This document shows, in pieces, positions 7,863-17,105 of a DNA stretch of 64,000 bases (positions within the stretch are counted from its first letter, which is position 1; each line of letters opens with the position of its first letter). Under the pieces are notes generated by a model. The model was not told where the DNA came from and ran no database searches. It saw nothing but the letters and a program-made list of their open reading frames with translations. The translations under genes and the position numbers were made by a program. The DNA comes from Moritella sp. F3 (GTDB lineage: Bacteria > Pseudomonadota > Gammaproteobacteria > Enterobacterales > Moritellaceae): positions 1 through 64,000 of the forward strand of contig NZ_BLRL01000004.1 of the NCBI RefSeq assembly GCF_015082335.1. Reading direction: 5' to 3'.

Positions 7863-9164
7863 TTATTGTTCGATAAAACTGTATAACTTGGCGTTATTTT
7901 CTAGCTTATCGATGATATTTTTAGCACCAGACACAAACGTCGATTTATCATTACCACGTAATGAATCTGCTTTTGGTAATGCCACCGTTTTAGGGTTCTT
8001 GTGCTTACCATTAACCAAAAATTCATAATGTAAATGCGCGCCAGTTACACGACCAGTTGCGCCTACGGTACCAATTTTTTGGTTCTGTTTAACACGTTGG
8101 CCTTTTTTAACACTACGTTTGTTCATGTGCAGATATTTAGTCACAATATTCGCGCTATGCTTAATAAAGACGTAATTACCGTTAAAGCGGTTATAAGCAG
8201 AGGCAATGACTTTACCATCGCCGGCTGACACAATGGGCGTGCCGGTTCTGGCTGCGTAATCAATGCCATTATGTGAGCGCACTTTACCTGTCACAGGGTG
8301 ACGGCGATTACGGTTAAAGCTAGAGCTGATATATTTAAAGTTTACTGGCGCACGTAAGAAGGCCTTACGCATAGATCGACCTAATGGCGTGTAGTAGCTA
8401 CCATCTTGGTGGCGTACTGCTTGGTATTTATCACCCTGGTTAATAAACTCGGCGGCTAAAATATTGCCGGTAGAGATAAAGTCACCGTCAATATATTGTT
8501 CTTCATAGATGACTGCAAAACTATCGCCAGCGCGAATATCTAAGGCGAAATCAATATCCCAACCAAAGACAGTGGCTAAGTTCATGATTTGTTTTGCTGG
8601 CATACCTGCTTTTACCCCTGCATTCCAGAAATTACTGGTGATCTCGGCCCGCGTAAACTGTTCACGTATTTCAATTTTGTTTTTAATATTTTTGGTGCTG
8701 TAACCATCAGCCGTTTTATTGATGTATAACGATTCTGTCGTGCTATATGGATATATAAGCTCAACAAATTCGCCATTATCATCCGTGGTGATGGTCAATT
8801 TTTGGCCAGGGTAAATGCTACGTAAGCGTTTTGCCGATGCCAACCTGTCGATTTCATAGATGGTTTTCGTTGATAAATGACCACGTTTGCCAATTAAAGA
8901 CAAGTTATCACCCGATTTCACGACGATCTCTTCACTGGTTAATCGCTGAGTGATGGGCTTGCGTTCCTCTGCGGCGGCTATATTAGGTAGCTTTAAACTG
9001 TAGCGGTCGCCAATCTTGTAGAGGTAGAAAGATTCATCATCTGATGACGCTGGTGCGCTGGTGGATACAGGTAGAAACAGCAGCGTAATGATCAAACCAA
9101 AGATAATGAGAATGAACGTTCGGTGTTGTTTTGGTAATAGCTTAAAACGCTTACCGAATGACAT
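7863..9164 (-). CDS. mepM: M23 family peptidoglycan DD-endopeptidase (MepM-like)
   Basis: Membrane-anchored murein hydrolase that would cut peptide cross-links to allow wall growth. The 433-residue product has one N-terminal membrane segment (about residues 17-33), a LysM-like domain beginning VVKSGDNLSLIGKRG near residue 80, and a C-terminal M23 (LytM) domain. The zinc ligands are intact: HNGID with His298, and HLH at 377-379. Complete zinc ligands argue for an active enzyme rather than an EnvC/NlpD-type activator. Location next to anmK, and the tyrS gene beyond, resembles the mepM/anmK/tyrS neighbourhood of other gammaproteobacteria. The symbol is by similarity; substrate specificity is inferred. 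Confidence 0.88.
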   Translation of the reverse strand: MSFGKRFKLLPKQHRTFILIIFGLIITLLFLPVSTSAPASSDDESFYLYKIGDRYSLKLPNIAAAEERKPITQRLTSEEIVVKSGDNLSLIGKRGHLSTKTIYEIDRLASAKRLRSIYPGQKLTITTDDNGEFVELIYPYSTTESLYINKTADGYSTKNIKNKIEIREQFTRAEITSNFWNAGVKAGMPAKQIMNLATVFGWDIDFALDIRAGDSFAVIYEEQYIDGDFISTGNILAAEFINQGDKYQAVRHQDGSYYTPLGRSMRKAFLRAPVNFKYISSSFNRNRRHPVTGKVRSHNGIDYAARTGTPIVSAGDGKVIASAYNRFNGNYVFIKHSANIVTKYLHMNKRSVKKGQRVKQNQKIGTVGATGRVTGAHLHYEFLVNGKHKNPKTVALPKADSLRGNDKSTFVSGAKNIIDKLENNAKLYSFIEQ

Positions 9165-9336
9165 AGGAAGGCACTACCTTGTGGTAATTAAAAAATAAGA
9201 GCCATATTCTAACAAATACTTAGGTCTGTGCAAAAAAAATTATCCTGAAATGCCAGAGTGCAACGGTTTTCAATTGAGATGCTATCCAGTACTATAGAGT
9301 CATTATATTTAGGTAATAAGTGTGGAGCTTAACATT

Positions 9337-10533
9337 ATGACGCAAATCAATGATGCGTTACGCGAAATTAAACGTGGTACAGAAGAAATCCTAGTTGAAG
9401 AAGAGCTAGTTGCAAAACTGAAAGAAGGTCGTCCGCTAAGAATTAAATTAGGTGCAGATCCAACGGGTGCTGATCTACATTTAGGCCATACTGTTATCTT
9501 AAACAAGTTACGTCAATTCCAAGATCTTGGTCATGAAGTGATCTTCTTGATTGGTGACTTTACGGCAACCGTTGGTGATCCGTCAGGTAAAAACTCGACG
9601 CGTCCACCATTGACGCGTGAAGATGTACTGGTTAATGCTAAAACATATACTGACCAAGTATTCAAAATCTTAGATGAGTCAAAAACGCGCATTGAGTTTA
9701 ACTCAACGTGGTTAAATGAATTGGGTGCTGCTGGTATGATCCGTTTAGCGTCGCAACAAACAGTTGCGCGTATGCTAGAACGTGATGATTTCAAAAAACG
9801 TTATGCGTCAAATCAAGGTATTGCGATCCATGAATTCATGTACCCATTACTACAAGGTTATGATTCAGTTGCGCTAAAATCGGATGTTGAACTTGGCGGT
9901 ACAGATCAAAAATTCAACCTATTAATGGGTCGTGAATTACAAAAAGCAGAAGGTCAAAAACCACAAACAGTTATCATGATGCCACTGCTTGTAGGTCTAG
10001 ATGGCGTGAAGAAAATGTCTAAATCTGCTAACAACTACATTGGCGTAACTGATGCACCTAATGAGATGTTTGGTAAGATCATGTCTATTACAGATGACTT
10101 GATGTGGAACTACTTCGAGCTATTATCATTCCGCCCATTGGCTGAAATTGAGAAGTTCAAAGCAGATATTGCAGCAAACGCAGTAAACCCACGTGATGTT
10201 AAAATCTCATTAGCGAAAGAAATCATTGCGCGTTTCCATGATGAAGCTGCTGCTGAGAGTGCACATAATGATTTCACTCAGCGTTTTTCTAAAAATGCTA
10301 TTCCTGATGAAATGCCGGAGTTTGATTTTGCAGTAAGTGATGAGCTAGCGATTGCTAACTTATTAAAAGAAGCTGGCTTGGTATCAGGCACATCGGAAGC
10401 GATGCGTATGATCAAGCAAGGCGCTGTGAAGATTGATGGCGATAAAGTAGAAGATACACGCTTTGTACCAACTGCTGGTACAGCTGTATACCAAGTGGGT
10501 AAACGTAAGTTTGCACGAATTACACTTAGTTAA
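9337..10533 (+). CDS. tyrS: tyrosyl-tRNA synthetase
   Basis: Charges tRNA-Tyr. The ATG at 9337 gives [14 protein letters not shown] with TGGAG about ten bases upstream; an in-frame GTG 15 bases earlier lies in that ribosome site. The 398-residue class I enzyme has the HIGH motif as HLGH (residues 48-51), the tyrosine pocket around [26 protein letters not shown] near residue 226, and a C-terminal S4 RNA-binding domain ([27 protein letters not shown]). The HLGH form and overall sequence place it with the TyrRS type often called TyrZ rather than the E. coli TyrS type; this is from memory of the families. Confidence 0.95.
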   Translation: MTQINDALREIKRGTEEILVEEELVAKLKEGRPLRIKLGADPTGADLHLGHTVILNKLRQFQDLGHEVIFLIGDFTATVGDPSGKNSTRPPLTREDVLVNAKTYTDQVFKILDESKTRIEFNSTWLNELGAAGMIRLASQQTVARMLERDDFKKRYASNQGIAIHEFMYPLLQGYDSVALKSDVELGGTDQKFNLLMGRELQKAEGQKPQTVIMMPLLVGLDGVKKMSKSANNYIGVTDAPNEMFGKIMSITDDLMWNYFELLSFRPLAEIEKFKADIAANAVNPRDVKISLAKEIIARFHDEAAAESAHNDFTQRFSKNAIPDEMPEFDFAVSDELAIANLLKEAGLVSGTSEAMRMIKQGAVKIDGDKVEDTRFVPTAGTAVYQVGKRKFARITLS

Positions 10534-10602
10534 CTGCTAATTATCAACCACTACTGCTTAGCACTGCTGTGTCGTTATTAACGGAACGGTAGTGTAAAGA
10601 AT

Positions 10603-10636
10603 AAAGCCCGTTATGATATTGTCATAACGGGCTTTT
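10603..10636. terminator. bidirectional terminator between tyrS and the channel gene
   Basis: AAAGCCCGTTATGA and TCATAACGGGCTTT form a perfect 14-bp stem with a five-base loop and T-runs on both strands, between convergent genes. Confidence 0.93.
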
Positions 10637-10676
10637 TCGTTTAATCACTTCATTTTATAAGCTGAATAGGCTTTAG

Positions 10677-11309
10677 TTAAGAACGATGATGTTTTAAAAC
10701 AAAAGTAGGTAAACGTAAATGCCAATGTACTGCGGCCATACGGAGCGTAAACACCCCTGTCATCGCGAGTAACATCGCAAAACCCTCATTGATACCAATG
10801 GAGACTGCACCGGTATAGACGACACCGCCAAGTATTGATGCCGTCGCATAGATATCTTTTTGTAATACCATGGGAACACGGCTGGCTAATAGATCGCGGA
10901 TAATACCGCCTGCTACACCTGTGAGCACCCCCATAACGACAGCTGTCATCCCAGGTGCACCATAAGCTAGCGCTTTTTGGGTTCCGATCACGGTAAATAA
11001 GGCTAAACCAGCAGCATCAGCAAGCGGCAATAATATTGGCGGCATGCGATGATTACGGTTGGCAAACAAAATAGTGAGCAAGGACGTTAGAATGATAACG
11101 CTGAGATAGACGGGATCATGAACCCAGAATGCCGGACCTACATCTAAGATCGCATCACGTATAGTGCCACCACCAACGGCGGTTACCGCAGCCAAAACTG
11201 TTGCGCCGAATGGATCCATACGCATCTGTCCTGCGACCTGAACGCCTGATATTGCAAAAACAGCAGTACCCGCTAAATCGAGTAAATAAATAATATCCAT
11301 GTTCATCAT
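10677..11309 (-). CDS. TRIC-type channel family protein (UPF0126, YadS-like)
   Basis: Integral membrane protein of the bacterial trimeric intracellular cation channel (TRIC/UPF0126) family. The 210 residues contain about seven hydrophobic segments arranged as an internal duplication, each half with a glycine-rich kink: [15 protein letters not shown] and [14 protein letters not shown]. These GGG/GGI-IRD signatures define the family; bacterial homologues conduct monovalent cations in reconstituted systems, but the physiological role is unsettled. Three possible in-frame ATGs (MMNM) lie at the start and no ribosome site stands at the right distance, so the N-terminus is uncertain by three residues. 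Convergent with tyrS. Confidence 0.87.
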   Translation of the reverse strand: MMNMDIIYLLDLAGTAVFAISGVQVAGQMRMDPFGATVLAAVTAVGGGTIRDAILDVGPAFWVHDPVYLSVIILTSLLTILFANRNHRMPPILLPLADAAGLALFTVIGTQKALAYGAPGMTAVVMGVLTGVAGGIIRDLLASRVPMVLQKDIYATASILGGVVYTGAVSIGINEGFAMLLAMTGVFTLRMAAVHWHLRLPTFVLKHHRS

Positions 11310-11531
11310 TAGTAAACTTATTAATCCTTTCTACATTTGTCCGCGATAACGAGATGCTGAGTATACGGATAGAGAAAATGATTTCTTCTAGCTATATCGA
11401 AGTTCTAACAAATAAAGTTGCAAAATATAGATAAAATTTGAATTTTTGCTGCGAAATTTGGGAATGTAATAAATCTGATATTTCAGATGAAATGGACGGA
11501 TAAGTGAGTTAAATAGGTTTTTCTACAGGCA

Positions 11532-11604
11532 TAAAAAAACAGCATAGAGAAGTTTTCGGTTATTTATAAAGTATCATTATAAATAAAAACTTTTCCATGC
11601 TGTT
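11532..11604 (-). terminator. long terminator hairpin of the small locus
   Basis: Arms 11539-11570 and 11574-11604 form an imperfect stem of about 27 pairs. The outer ends are AACAGCAT and ATGCTGTT, with small bulges. On the minus strand it is followed directly by seven Ts at 11532-11538, so it terminates transcription coming from the small ORF at 11704. Confidence 0.8.
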
Positions 11605-11620
11605 TTCGGAACTTTTGAAA

Positions 11621-11704
11621 CTATAGGTTAGCGATTGATGGCAAAACACCACTTGTGATAGCTAAAGTAGTTAAAACAGTAAAAACTGCTAGAAATTCTT
11701 TCAT
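11621..11704 (-). CDS. candidate 27-residue hydrophobic small protein
   Basis: A short ORF in the 865-base gap between the channel gene and greA. It starts with ATG at 11704 and ends at TAG 11621-11623, encoding 27 residues: MKEFLAVFTVLTTL, then AITSGVLPSIANL. One charged pair is followed by a single hydrophobic helix. AAGGAC stands nine bases before the ATG. About 35 bases upstream is TGTGCATAAT, a possible extended -10 element. The stop codon is followed within 20 bases by the strong terminator hairpin, so promoter, ribosome site, ORF and terminator are all in order for a transcript near 200 bases. I do not recognise the peptide. It could be a small membrane protein or the chance ORF of a regulatory RNA. 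Confidence 0.5.
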   Translation of the reverse strand: MKEFLAVFTVLTTLAITSGVLPSIANL

Positions 11705-11724
11705 GATTATGTCCTTGGATTGCT

Positions 11725-12174
11725 GTATTGGATACATTATGCACATATTCTATTCGTTTGGCTAGCTTTTTATAAGTAAAGTGTGTTTTTTGATGGTTTG
11801 GGTGCTTAAAGTTGGTGAAGTCTTGATTAGTTACTGTATTCACTTATTTGTTAACACTTTGGCGTCTGTGTACATGCTTATATTCTTATTATAGTTTATA
11901 AAATGGCAATAGAAGTGTACTTTTGGCTATCCCATTGTTCACTTTGCTTGTGCTTTCTGAAATCGTGATCTAAGTGGGTGTTATGCAGCAATTTAAGGAA
12001 CATGGGTCATGAACGAATTCACATCTCAATAATAAGATTAAATGGCTTTAATGGTTTGAATAGGGTGAAGTATCGTCATATTCGTATTACAATAGGCCAT
12101 TATGATTGTAAACATTATCAGCATTGAACATTGAGTAATGCCACGATAATGAATTGATTAAAAAGGTTAGCATT
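11725..12174. other. gene-poor stretch upstream of greA
   Basis: About 450 AT-rich bases from the putative promoter of the small ORF to the greA start. I see no credible coding frame here; the 71-codon minus-strand frame spanning 11628-11843 lies mostly over the small ORF and its leader. No repeat or clear hairpin was noticed. The greA promoter presumably lies in the last 150 bases but I cannot place it with confidence. Confidence 0.5.
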
Positions 12175-12654
12175 ATGAGTAATATGATCCCAATGACTGC
12201 ACGTGGTGCAGAGAATTTACGTGTAGAATTAGAACATCTTAAAACAGTTCGTCGCCCTGAAATTGTAAATTCAATTGCTGAAGCACGCGAACATGGCGAT
12301 TTAAAAGAAAATGCGGAATATCATGCAGCACGTGAAGAGCAAGGGTTCTGTGAAGGCCGTGTTCAAGATATCGAATGGAAGCTGTCTAACTGCCAAATTA
12401 TTGATGTGACAAAAATCACTAATAATGGCCGTGTTATCTTTGGTTCTACAGTGACGTTATATAACACTGAAACAGAAGATGAGATCACTTACAATCTTGT
12501 TGGTGATGATGAAGCGAATATTAAAGAGAATCGTATTTCAATTAACTCACCAATTGCACGTGGATTAGTTGGCAAAAGCGTGGATGATGTTGCTATGGTA
12601 ACGACACCGGGCGGCGCGATTGAATTTGAAATTGTATCGGTAGAATATATCTAA
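12175..12654 (+). CDS. greA: transcription elongation factor GreA
   Basis: Binds the secondary channel of RNA polymerase and triggers cleavage of backtracked transcripts. The chosen ATG at 12175 ([16 protein letters not shown]) has AAGG eight bases upstream. The ATG three codons later (MIPMT) would match the E. coli start equally well. The 159-residue product has the N-terminal coiled coil, with the functional tip [27 protein letters not shown] carrying the paired acidic residues. The C-terminal FKBP-like domain includes [13 protein letters not shown] and [15 protein letters not shown]. Divergent from nothing close; yhbY is convergent downstream. Confidence 0.96.
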   Translation: MSNMIPMTARGAENLRVELEHLKTVRRPEIVNSIAEAREHGDLKENAEYHAAREEQGFCEGRVQDIEWKLSNCQIIDVTKITNNGRVIFGSTVTLYNTETEDEITYNLVGDDEANIKENRISINSPIARGLVGKSVDDVAMVTTPGGAIEFEIVSVEYI

Positions 12655-12721
12655 CTATCGACACATAGTTTACTTGCGAACATAGTATGAAGATGCAGGC
12701 CTGTATTTATATGCTCTGCGA

Positions 12722-12774
12722 CCCAGTGTTAACACTGGGTATAGTCGAGCTGGGATTCCTTGCCCAGCTGGATA
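12722..12774. terminator. tandem hairpins between greA and yhbY
   Basis: CCCAGTGTTAACACTGGG (12722-12739) is a perfect palindrome. It is followed by AGCTGGG / GCCCAGCT around a short loop. Neither has a strong T-run, but their place between convergent genes suggests transcript ends. Confidence 0.5.
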
Positions 12775-12786
12775 CTCACAAAGCGA

Positions 12787-13083
12787 TTATTTCTTTGGCA
12801 GTATGATTTTCTTTTCATCACTTGTACGATAAATAACCAGTGTGTGACCAATGCTCATTACTTTTTCTGCGTTAGCTTCTTTAACAATGGTATCCATTAC
12901 TAATGCTTTTTGGTCACGGTCTTCAGACGCAACTTTAATTTTGATTAGTTCATGATGTGCGATTGCTACTTCAATTTCAGCCATAACACCTTCAGTTAAG
13001 CCGTGTTGGCCTAGTAAGATGACAGGTTTTAATGAATGTGCTAAACCTTTTAAGTGTTGCTTTTGTTTATTGCTTAATGCCAT
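12787..13083 (-). CDS. yhbY: ribosome assembly RNA-binding protein YhbY
   Basis: Single CRM-domain protein that associates with pre-50S ribosomes. The 98-residue product is full length and has the CRM signature LKPVILLGQHGLTEGVMAEIEVAIAHHELIKIKV and the C-terminal IGHTLVIYRTSDEKKIILPKK. It starts at the ATG at 13083 (MALSNKQKQHLKGLAH). It is divergent from rlmE across 114 bases, the same head-to-head arrangement as in E. coli, which places two 50S-maturation genes around one regulatory region. Confidence 0.95.
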   Translation of the reverse strand: MALSNKQKQHLKGLAHSLKPVILLGQHGLTEGVMAEIEVAIAHHELIKIKVASEDRDQKALVMDTIVKEANAEKVMSIGHTLVIYRTSDEKKIILPKK

Positions 13084-13107
13084 ATTTTAAATTTCTTATT
13101 ACTTAGG

Positions 13108-13136
13108 GTTGAAAAAGAGTAATTTTAGCTTCATCT
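13108..13136 (+). promoter_or_regulatory. possible sigma-32 promoter of rlmE-ftsH
   Basis: GTTGAAA at 13108-13114 and CTTCATCT at 13129-13136, 14 bases apart, match the sigma-32 elements at about 6 of 7 and 6 of 8 positions. The site is 62 bases before the rlmE ATG. In E. coli rlmE-ftsH is a heat-shock operon, which supports the reading. Confidence 0.45.
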
Positions 13137-13197
13137 TCATCTTAATACCATGCCATTATGGCAATGGTTTAAAAAAATATTATTAACAGGCTTTCAG

Positions 13198-13842
13198 ATG
13201 ACCCCGACACCAAAGAAAAAAAGTACCCAAAAAGGCAGTTCTAAAAATTGGTTACAAGAGCATCACAACGATAAATACGTTAAAGATGCAAAAAAACAAG
13301 GGTTGCGTTCACGTGCAACTTTTAAGCTTGAAGAGATCCAAGCAAAAGATAAATTATTAAAACCGGGTATGAATATTGTCGACCTTGGTGCTGCTCCAGG
13401 TGGTTGGTCGCAATATGCTGTGAAGCAGTTAGGTGATAAAGGTCGTGTTATTGCTTGTGATATTTTAGCTATGGATCCAATTGCAGGCGTTGATTTCTTG
13501 CAAGGTGACTTTAGAGATGAAAAAGTATTGTCTGCATTACTTGCGAAAGTGGGCGATGGCCAGATTGATGTTGTTATCTCTGATATGGCACCAAACATGA
13601 GTGGCAATATTGGTGTTGATCAACCAGCAGCAATGTATTTGGTCGAATTGGCACTGGAAATGTGTCGTGAAGTACTTAAACCCGGTGGTAGTTTTGCGGT
13701 TAAAGTGTTTCAAGGTGAAGGCTTTGAGCAATTCATGAAAGATGTGCGTAGTATGTTTACTGTCGTTAGAACCAGAAAACCGGATTCGTCACGTGCACGT
13801 TCACGCGAAGTCTTCATTGTGGCAACAGGTTACAAAGGTTAA
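13198..13842 (+). CDS. rlmE: 23S rRNA (uridine2552-2'-O)-methyltransferase RlmE
   Basis: SAM-dependent heat-shock methyltransferase (FtsJ/RrmJ) that modifies U2552 of the A loop in the 50S subunit. The ATG at 13198 ([13 protein letters not shown]) follows ACAGG at a spacing of seven and gives 214 residues. An ATG 48 bases earlier would add a nonconserved hydrophobic stretch. Motifs are [22 protein letters not shown], the SAM-binding [21 protein letters not shown], and the catalytic Lys in [14 protein letters not shown]. It precedes ftsH by 285 bases, so ftsH may have an additional promoter. Confidence 0.96.
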   Translation: MTPTPKKKSTQKGSSKNWLQEHHNDKYVKDAKKQGLRSRATFKLEEIQAKDKLLKPGMNIVDLGAAPGGWSQYAVKQLGDKGRVIACDILAMDPIAGVDFLQGDFRDEKVLSALLAKVGDGQIDVVISDMAPNMSGNIGVDQPAAMYLVELALEMCREVLKPGGSFAVKVFQGEGFEQFMKDVRSMFTVVRTRKPDSSRARSREVFIVATGYKG

Positions 13843-14127
13843 ATTTTTGTGGCTAGCTACAAAGAATAATATGACTGCTGTTATTAAAGGATAAAACAGA
13901 GATTTGACGACCATAAGCATTTTATTATGTTAATAAATCGTCAACTCTTGATATATTCAATTAGACAGTAGAGAATATCCAAAGGGTTCTGCACCTTACA
14001 TTTGACTTGTAAGGATCACAGGATGAAAATTTAAAATGTAAGTTGTTGTTAAACTGTCTATATTTAAATATATTGAGTGTATCAACTGTTTTTTTTCAGG
14101 GAACTTAAGACCCGGAGAGGCTAGATT

Positions 14128-16056
14128 TTGAGTGATATGGCAAAAAATCTGATTTTATGGCTGGTTATTGCAGTCGTATTAATGTCAGTATTTCAGAGTT
14201 TCGGACCAAATGATAATTCCAGTAATCAGTTAGATTACAGTTCATTTGTACAACAAGTTAGAAATAAACAGGTTAACGAAGTTAAGATCAACGGACGTAC
14301 AATCCGTGGTGTTAGCCAAGGTGGCCAGAAGTTTGTTACTTTCTTACCAGCAGAAGATCCACAGCTGTTAAATGATTTGTTAAACAACAACGTTAAAGTA
14401 TTTGGTGAGCCTGAAGCAGAAGAAAGTTTACTGACTTCTATCTTCATCTCTTGGTTCCCAATGCTATTACTTATCGGTGTTTGGGTGTTCTTTATGCGCC
14501 AAATGCAAGGTGGCGGCGGTAAAGGCGCTATGTCATTCGGTAAGAGTAAAGCCCGTCTAATGAGTGAAGATCAAATCAAAACAACATTTGCTGACGTTGC
14601 AGGTTGTGATGAAGCAAAAGAAGAAGTTGCTGAATTGGTTGATTACTTAAAAGATCCAACTCGATTCCAAAAGCTGGGTGGTAAAATCCCAACTGGTATC
14701 TTATTAGTTGGTTCACCTGGTACAGGTAAAACGTTACTAGCAAAAGCAATTGCTGGTGAAGCGAAAGTACCATTTTTCACTATTTCAGGTTCTGATTTCG
14801 TTGAAATGTTTGTTGGTGTTGGTGCATCTCGTGTGCGTGACATGTTCGAACAAGCGAAAAAATCATCACCATGTATCATCTTCATTGATGAAATCGATGC
14901 TGTAGGTCGTAAACGTGGTTCTGGTATGGGCGGTGGTCACGATGAGCGTGAGCAAACGCTAAACCAAATGTTGGTTGAAATGGATGGCTTTGAAGGTAAT
15001 GAAGGTATCATTGTTATTGCTGCGACGAACCGTCCAGACGTACTTGATCCAGCGCTACTACGTCCAGGTCGTTTTGATCGCCAAGTAACGGTTGGACTAC
15101 CTGATATCCGTGGTCGTGAGCAAATTCTTAAAGTACACATGCGTAAAGTACCGATCAGCGATGACGTTGAAACAGTATTGATTGCACGTGGTACACCAGG
15201 TTTCTCTGGTGCAGAACTTGCTAACCTTGTTAACGAAGCTGCACTATTTGCAGCGCGTAGTAACAAGCGTACTGTATCTATGGCCGAATTCGAAAAAGCG
15301 AAAGATAAGATCTTAATGGGTGCTGAACGTAAGAGCATGGTAATGAGCGAAGAAGAGAAAGCGATGACAGCGTACCACGAAGCTGGTCACGCAATCATTG
15401 GCCGCTTAGTACCAGATCATGATCCTGTTTATAAAGTAAGTATTATTCCACGTGGCCGTGCGCTAGGTGTGACTATGTACTTACCTGAACAAGATCGCGT
15501 GAGTCATTCAAAACGTCATTTAGAAAGCATGATCTCAAGTCTTTACGGTGGTCGTATTGCTGAAGAAATCATCTTCGGTAAAGACTCGGTATCTACTGGT
15601 GCTTCAAACGATATTGAACGTGCTACAGACATCTCTCGTAAAATGGTTACGCAATGGGGTCTATCTGAAAAATTAGGTCCAATGAAGTTTGCTGATGAGC
15701 AAGGTGAAGTATTCCTTGGTGGCGGTGGCTCACAAGCTGCAAGCATGTCAGCAGATACAGCGAAATTAATCGATGATGAGATTCGTTTCTTAGTTGATAC
15801 TAACTATCAACGTTCGTATAAATTGTTAAGTGAAAATATGGATATTTTGCATTCAATGAAAGATGCATTAATGAAATATGAAACAATCGATGCGAAACAA
15901 ATTGATGACTTAATGGCGCGTGTTGAAGTGCGTCCACCTGCAGACTGGGGCGAAAGCTACGGAACGCTAGACAGCGACAAAACTAAAGACGCTGTAAAAG
16001 AAACTAAAGTTGATGAAGATGATAGCGATAAGAAAGATAAAGAAGATACAGAATAA
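14128..16056 (+). CDS. ftsH: ATP-dependent zinc metalloprotease FtsH
   Basis: Inner-membrane AAA+ protease that degrades sigma-32, LpxC and misfolded membrane proteins. The TTG at 14128 is taken as start because AGAGG at 14116-14120 is spaced seven bases from it. The ATG at 14137 is 16 bases away and would remove three residues (MSD). Two membrane segments (about residues 5-24 and 105-125) flank the periplasmic domain. AAA motifs are GSPGTGKT near residue 194 (Ser where E. coli has Pro), [11 protein letters not shown] and the SRH arginines in LLRPGRFDR. The zinc site HEAGH is near residue 417. The 642-residue length is normal and the acidic Lys/Asp-rich tail is variable in the family. Confidence 0.97.
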   Translation: MSDMAKNLILWLVIAVVLMSVFQSFGPNDNSSNQLDYSSFVQQVRNKQVNEVKINGRTIRGVSQGGQKFVTFLPAEDPQLLNDLLNNNVKVFGEPEAEESLLTSIFISWFPMLLLIGVWVFFMRQMQGGGGKGAMSFGKSKARLMSEDQIKTTFADVAGCDEAKEEVAELVDYLKDPTRFQKLGGKIPTGILLVGSPGTGKTLLAKAIAGEAKVPFFTISGSDFVEMFVGVGASRVRDMFEQAKKSSPCIIFIDEIDAVGRKRGSGMGGGHDEREQTLNQMLVEMDGFEGNEGIIVIAATNRPDVLDPALLRPGRFDRQVTVGLPDIRGREQILKVHMRKVPISDDVETVLIARGTPGFSGAELANLVNEAALFAARSNKRTVSMAEFEKAKDKILMGAERKSMVMSEEEKAMTAYHEAGHAIIGRLVPDHDPVYKVSIIPRGRALGVTMYLPEQDRVSHSKRHLESMISSLYGGRIAEEIIFGKDSVSTGASNDIERATDISRKMVTQWGLSEKLGPMKFADEQGEVFLGGGGSQAASMSADTAKLIDDEIRFLVDTNYQRSYKLLSENMDILHSMKDALMKYETIDAKQIDDLMARVEVRPPADWGESYGTLDSDKTKDAVKETKVDEDDSDKKDKEDTE

Positions 16057-16104
16057 GCTTCGCTTGCTCAGTATTACTTTATAGCTATTAATTCATGATA
16101 GAAT

Positions 16105-16135
16105 AAACCCCGAGTCTAACTCGGGGTTTTTTTTT
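16105..16135 (+). terminator. rho-independent terminator of ftsH
   Basis: AAACCCCGAG and CTCGGGGTTT form a 10-bp stem with a five-base loop, followed by nine Ts. Confidence 0.93.
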
Positions 16136-16150
16136 AGGGATAAAACGATA

Positions 16151-17002
16151 ATGCAGTTAAACTTAACGGCCAATAACAAGCGTGTTAAAATACTTAATCT
16201 GGATCAACCTGTGGTCATGGGTATTCTTAATGTCACACCAGATTCTTTTTCTGATGGTGGGCAATATCACGCACTAGATGCTGCTTTTCAGCAAGCGCAA
16301 AAGATGGTTGCTGATGGCGCGACGATTATTGATATCGGTGGTGAGTCAACACGCCCTGGTGCAAGTGCTGTAAGTTTAGAAGAAGAACTTGCCCGTGTGA
16401 TCCCGATTATTGAACGTATATCAGCACAACTGGATGTGATTATTTCTATCGACACCAGTAAAGCACAAGTAATGCGCCAAGCTATTGCTGCTGGGGCACA
16501 CATTATTAACGATGTTCGAGCACTAAAGGAAGAGGGGGCATTACAAGCGGCCGCTGAACTTGCTGTACCTGTCTGCATTATGCATATGCAGGGGCAGCCA
16601 AGTAACATGCAAGATGCACCCGCTTATCAAGATGTCACCGCAGAAGTTGTGTCGTTTCTAGAACTGCGTATCTTGGATTGTGTTAATGCGGGTATCAAAC
16701 GTGAAAATATCATACTTGATCCTGGCTTTGGCTTCGGTAAGACTTTAGAGCAAAATTATCAGTTACTGGCAGATACGGCTGTATTCCATCAGTTTGGTTT
16801 ACCTGTACTGATTGGTGTTTCACGTAAGTCGATGATCGGTAATTTATTGCAGTGTGATGAGTCGCAGCGTTTAGCTGGCAGTCTTGCATGTGCAAACAGC
16901 GCCGCTACAGATGGCGCACATATATTTCGTGTGCATGATGTACGAGAGACTGCAGATACTTTAGCGATTGTCTCTCAGCTCAAAAAACATCGTGTGTGCT
17001 AA
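16151..17002 (+). CDS. folP: dihydropteroate synthase
   Basis: Joins p-aminobenzoate to dihydropterin pyrophosphate in folate synthesis and is the sulfonamide target. The 283-residue TIM-barrel protein has both signatures: MGILNVTPDSFSDGG near residue 24 and DIGGESTRPGA near residue 61. It also has DPGFGFGKTLEQN and the C-terminal R-VHDV (FRVHDVRETADTL) that binds the pterin phosphate. It starts with an ATG at 16151 after GGGATAAAACGATA. It lies between ftsH and glmM as in E. coli, but here terminators stand on both sides, so it may be expressed partly by readthrough. Confidence 0.96.
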   Translation: MQLNLTANNKRVKILNLDQPVVMGILNVTPDSFSDGGQYHALDAAFQQAQKMVADGATIIDIGGESTRPGASAVSLEEELARVIPIIERISAQLDVIISIDTSKAQVMRQAIAAGAHIINDVRALKEEGALQAAAELAVPVCIMHMQGQPSNMQDAPAYQDVTAEVVSFLELRILDCVNAGIKRENIILDPGFGFGKTLEQNYQLLADTAVFHQFGLPVLIGVSRKSMIGNLLQCDESQRLAGSLACANSAATDGAHIFRVHDVRETADTLAIVSQLKKHRVC

Positions 17003-17015
17003 TAAAATAACGAGT

Positions 17016-17044
17016 GCTATATACAGTATATAGCTTTTTATTTT
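17016..17044 (+). terminator. hairpin between folP and glmM
   Basis: GCTATATA (17016-17023) and TATATAGC (17027-17034) form an 8-bp stem with loop CAG, followed by TTTTTATTTT. It looks like a weak rho-independent terminator or attenuator before glmM. Confidence 0.65.
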
Positions 17045-17105
17045 AAAAATAGAATATGGTTGAGTTTATAGCTTGACTAAAAATATAAAATATTAGGGAT
17101 TAAAT

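Noticed and set aside
11628-11843. A 71-codon minus-strand frame in the greA upstream gap
   Set aside because: It overlaps the better-supported 27-codon ORF in another frame, lacks a ribosome site and its composition looks random.
17016-17034. GCTATATACAGTATATAGC as a LexA operator
   Set aside because: It resembles the AT core of a LexA box but lacks CTGT on the left half. The T-run that follows fits a terminator better.
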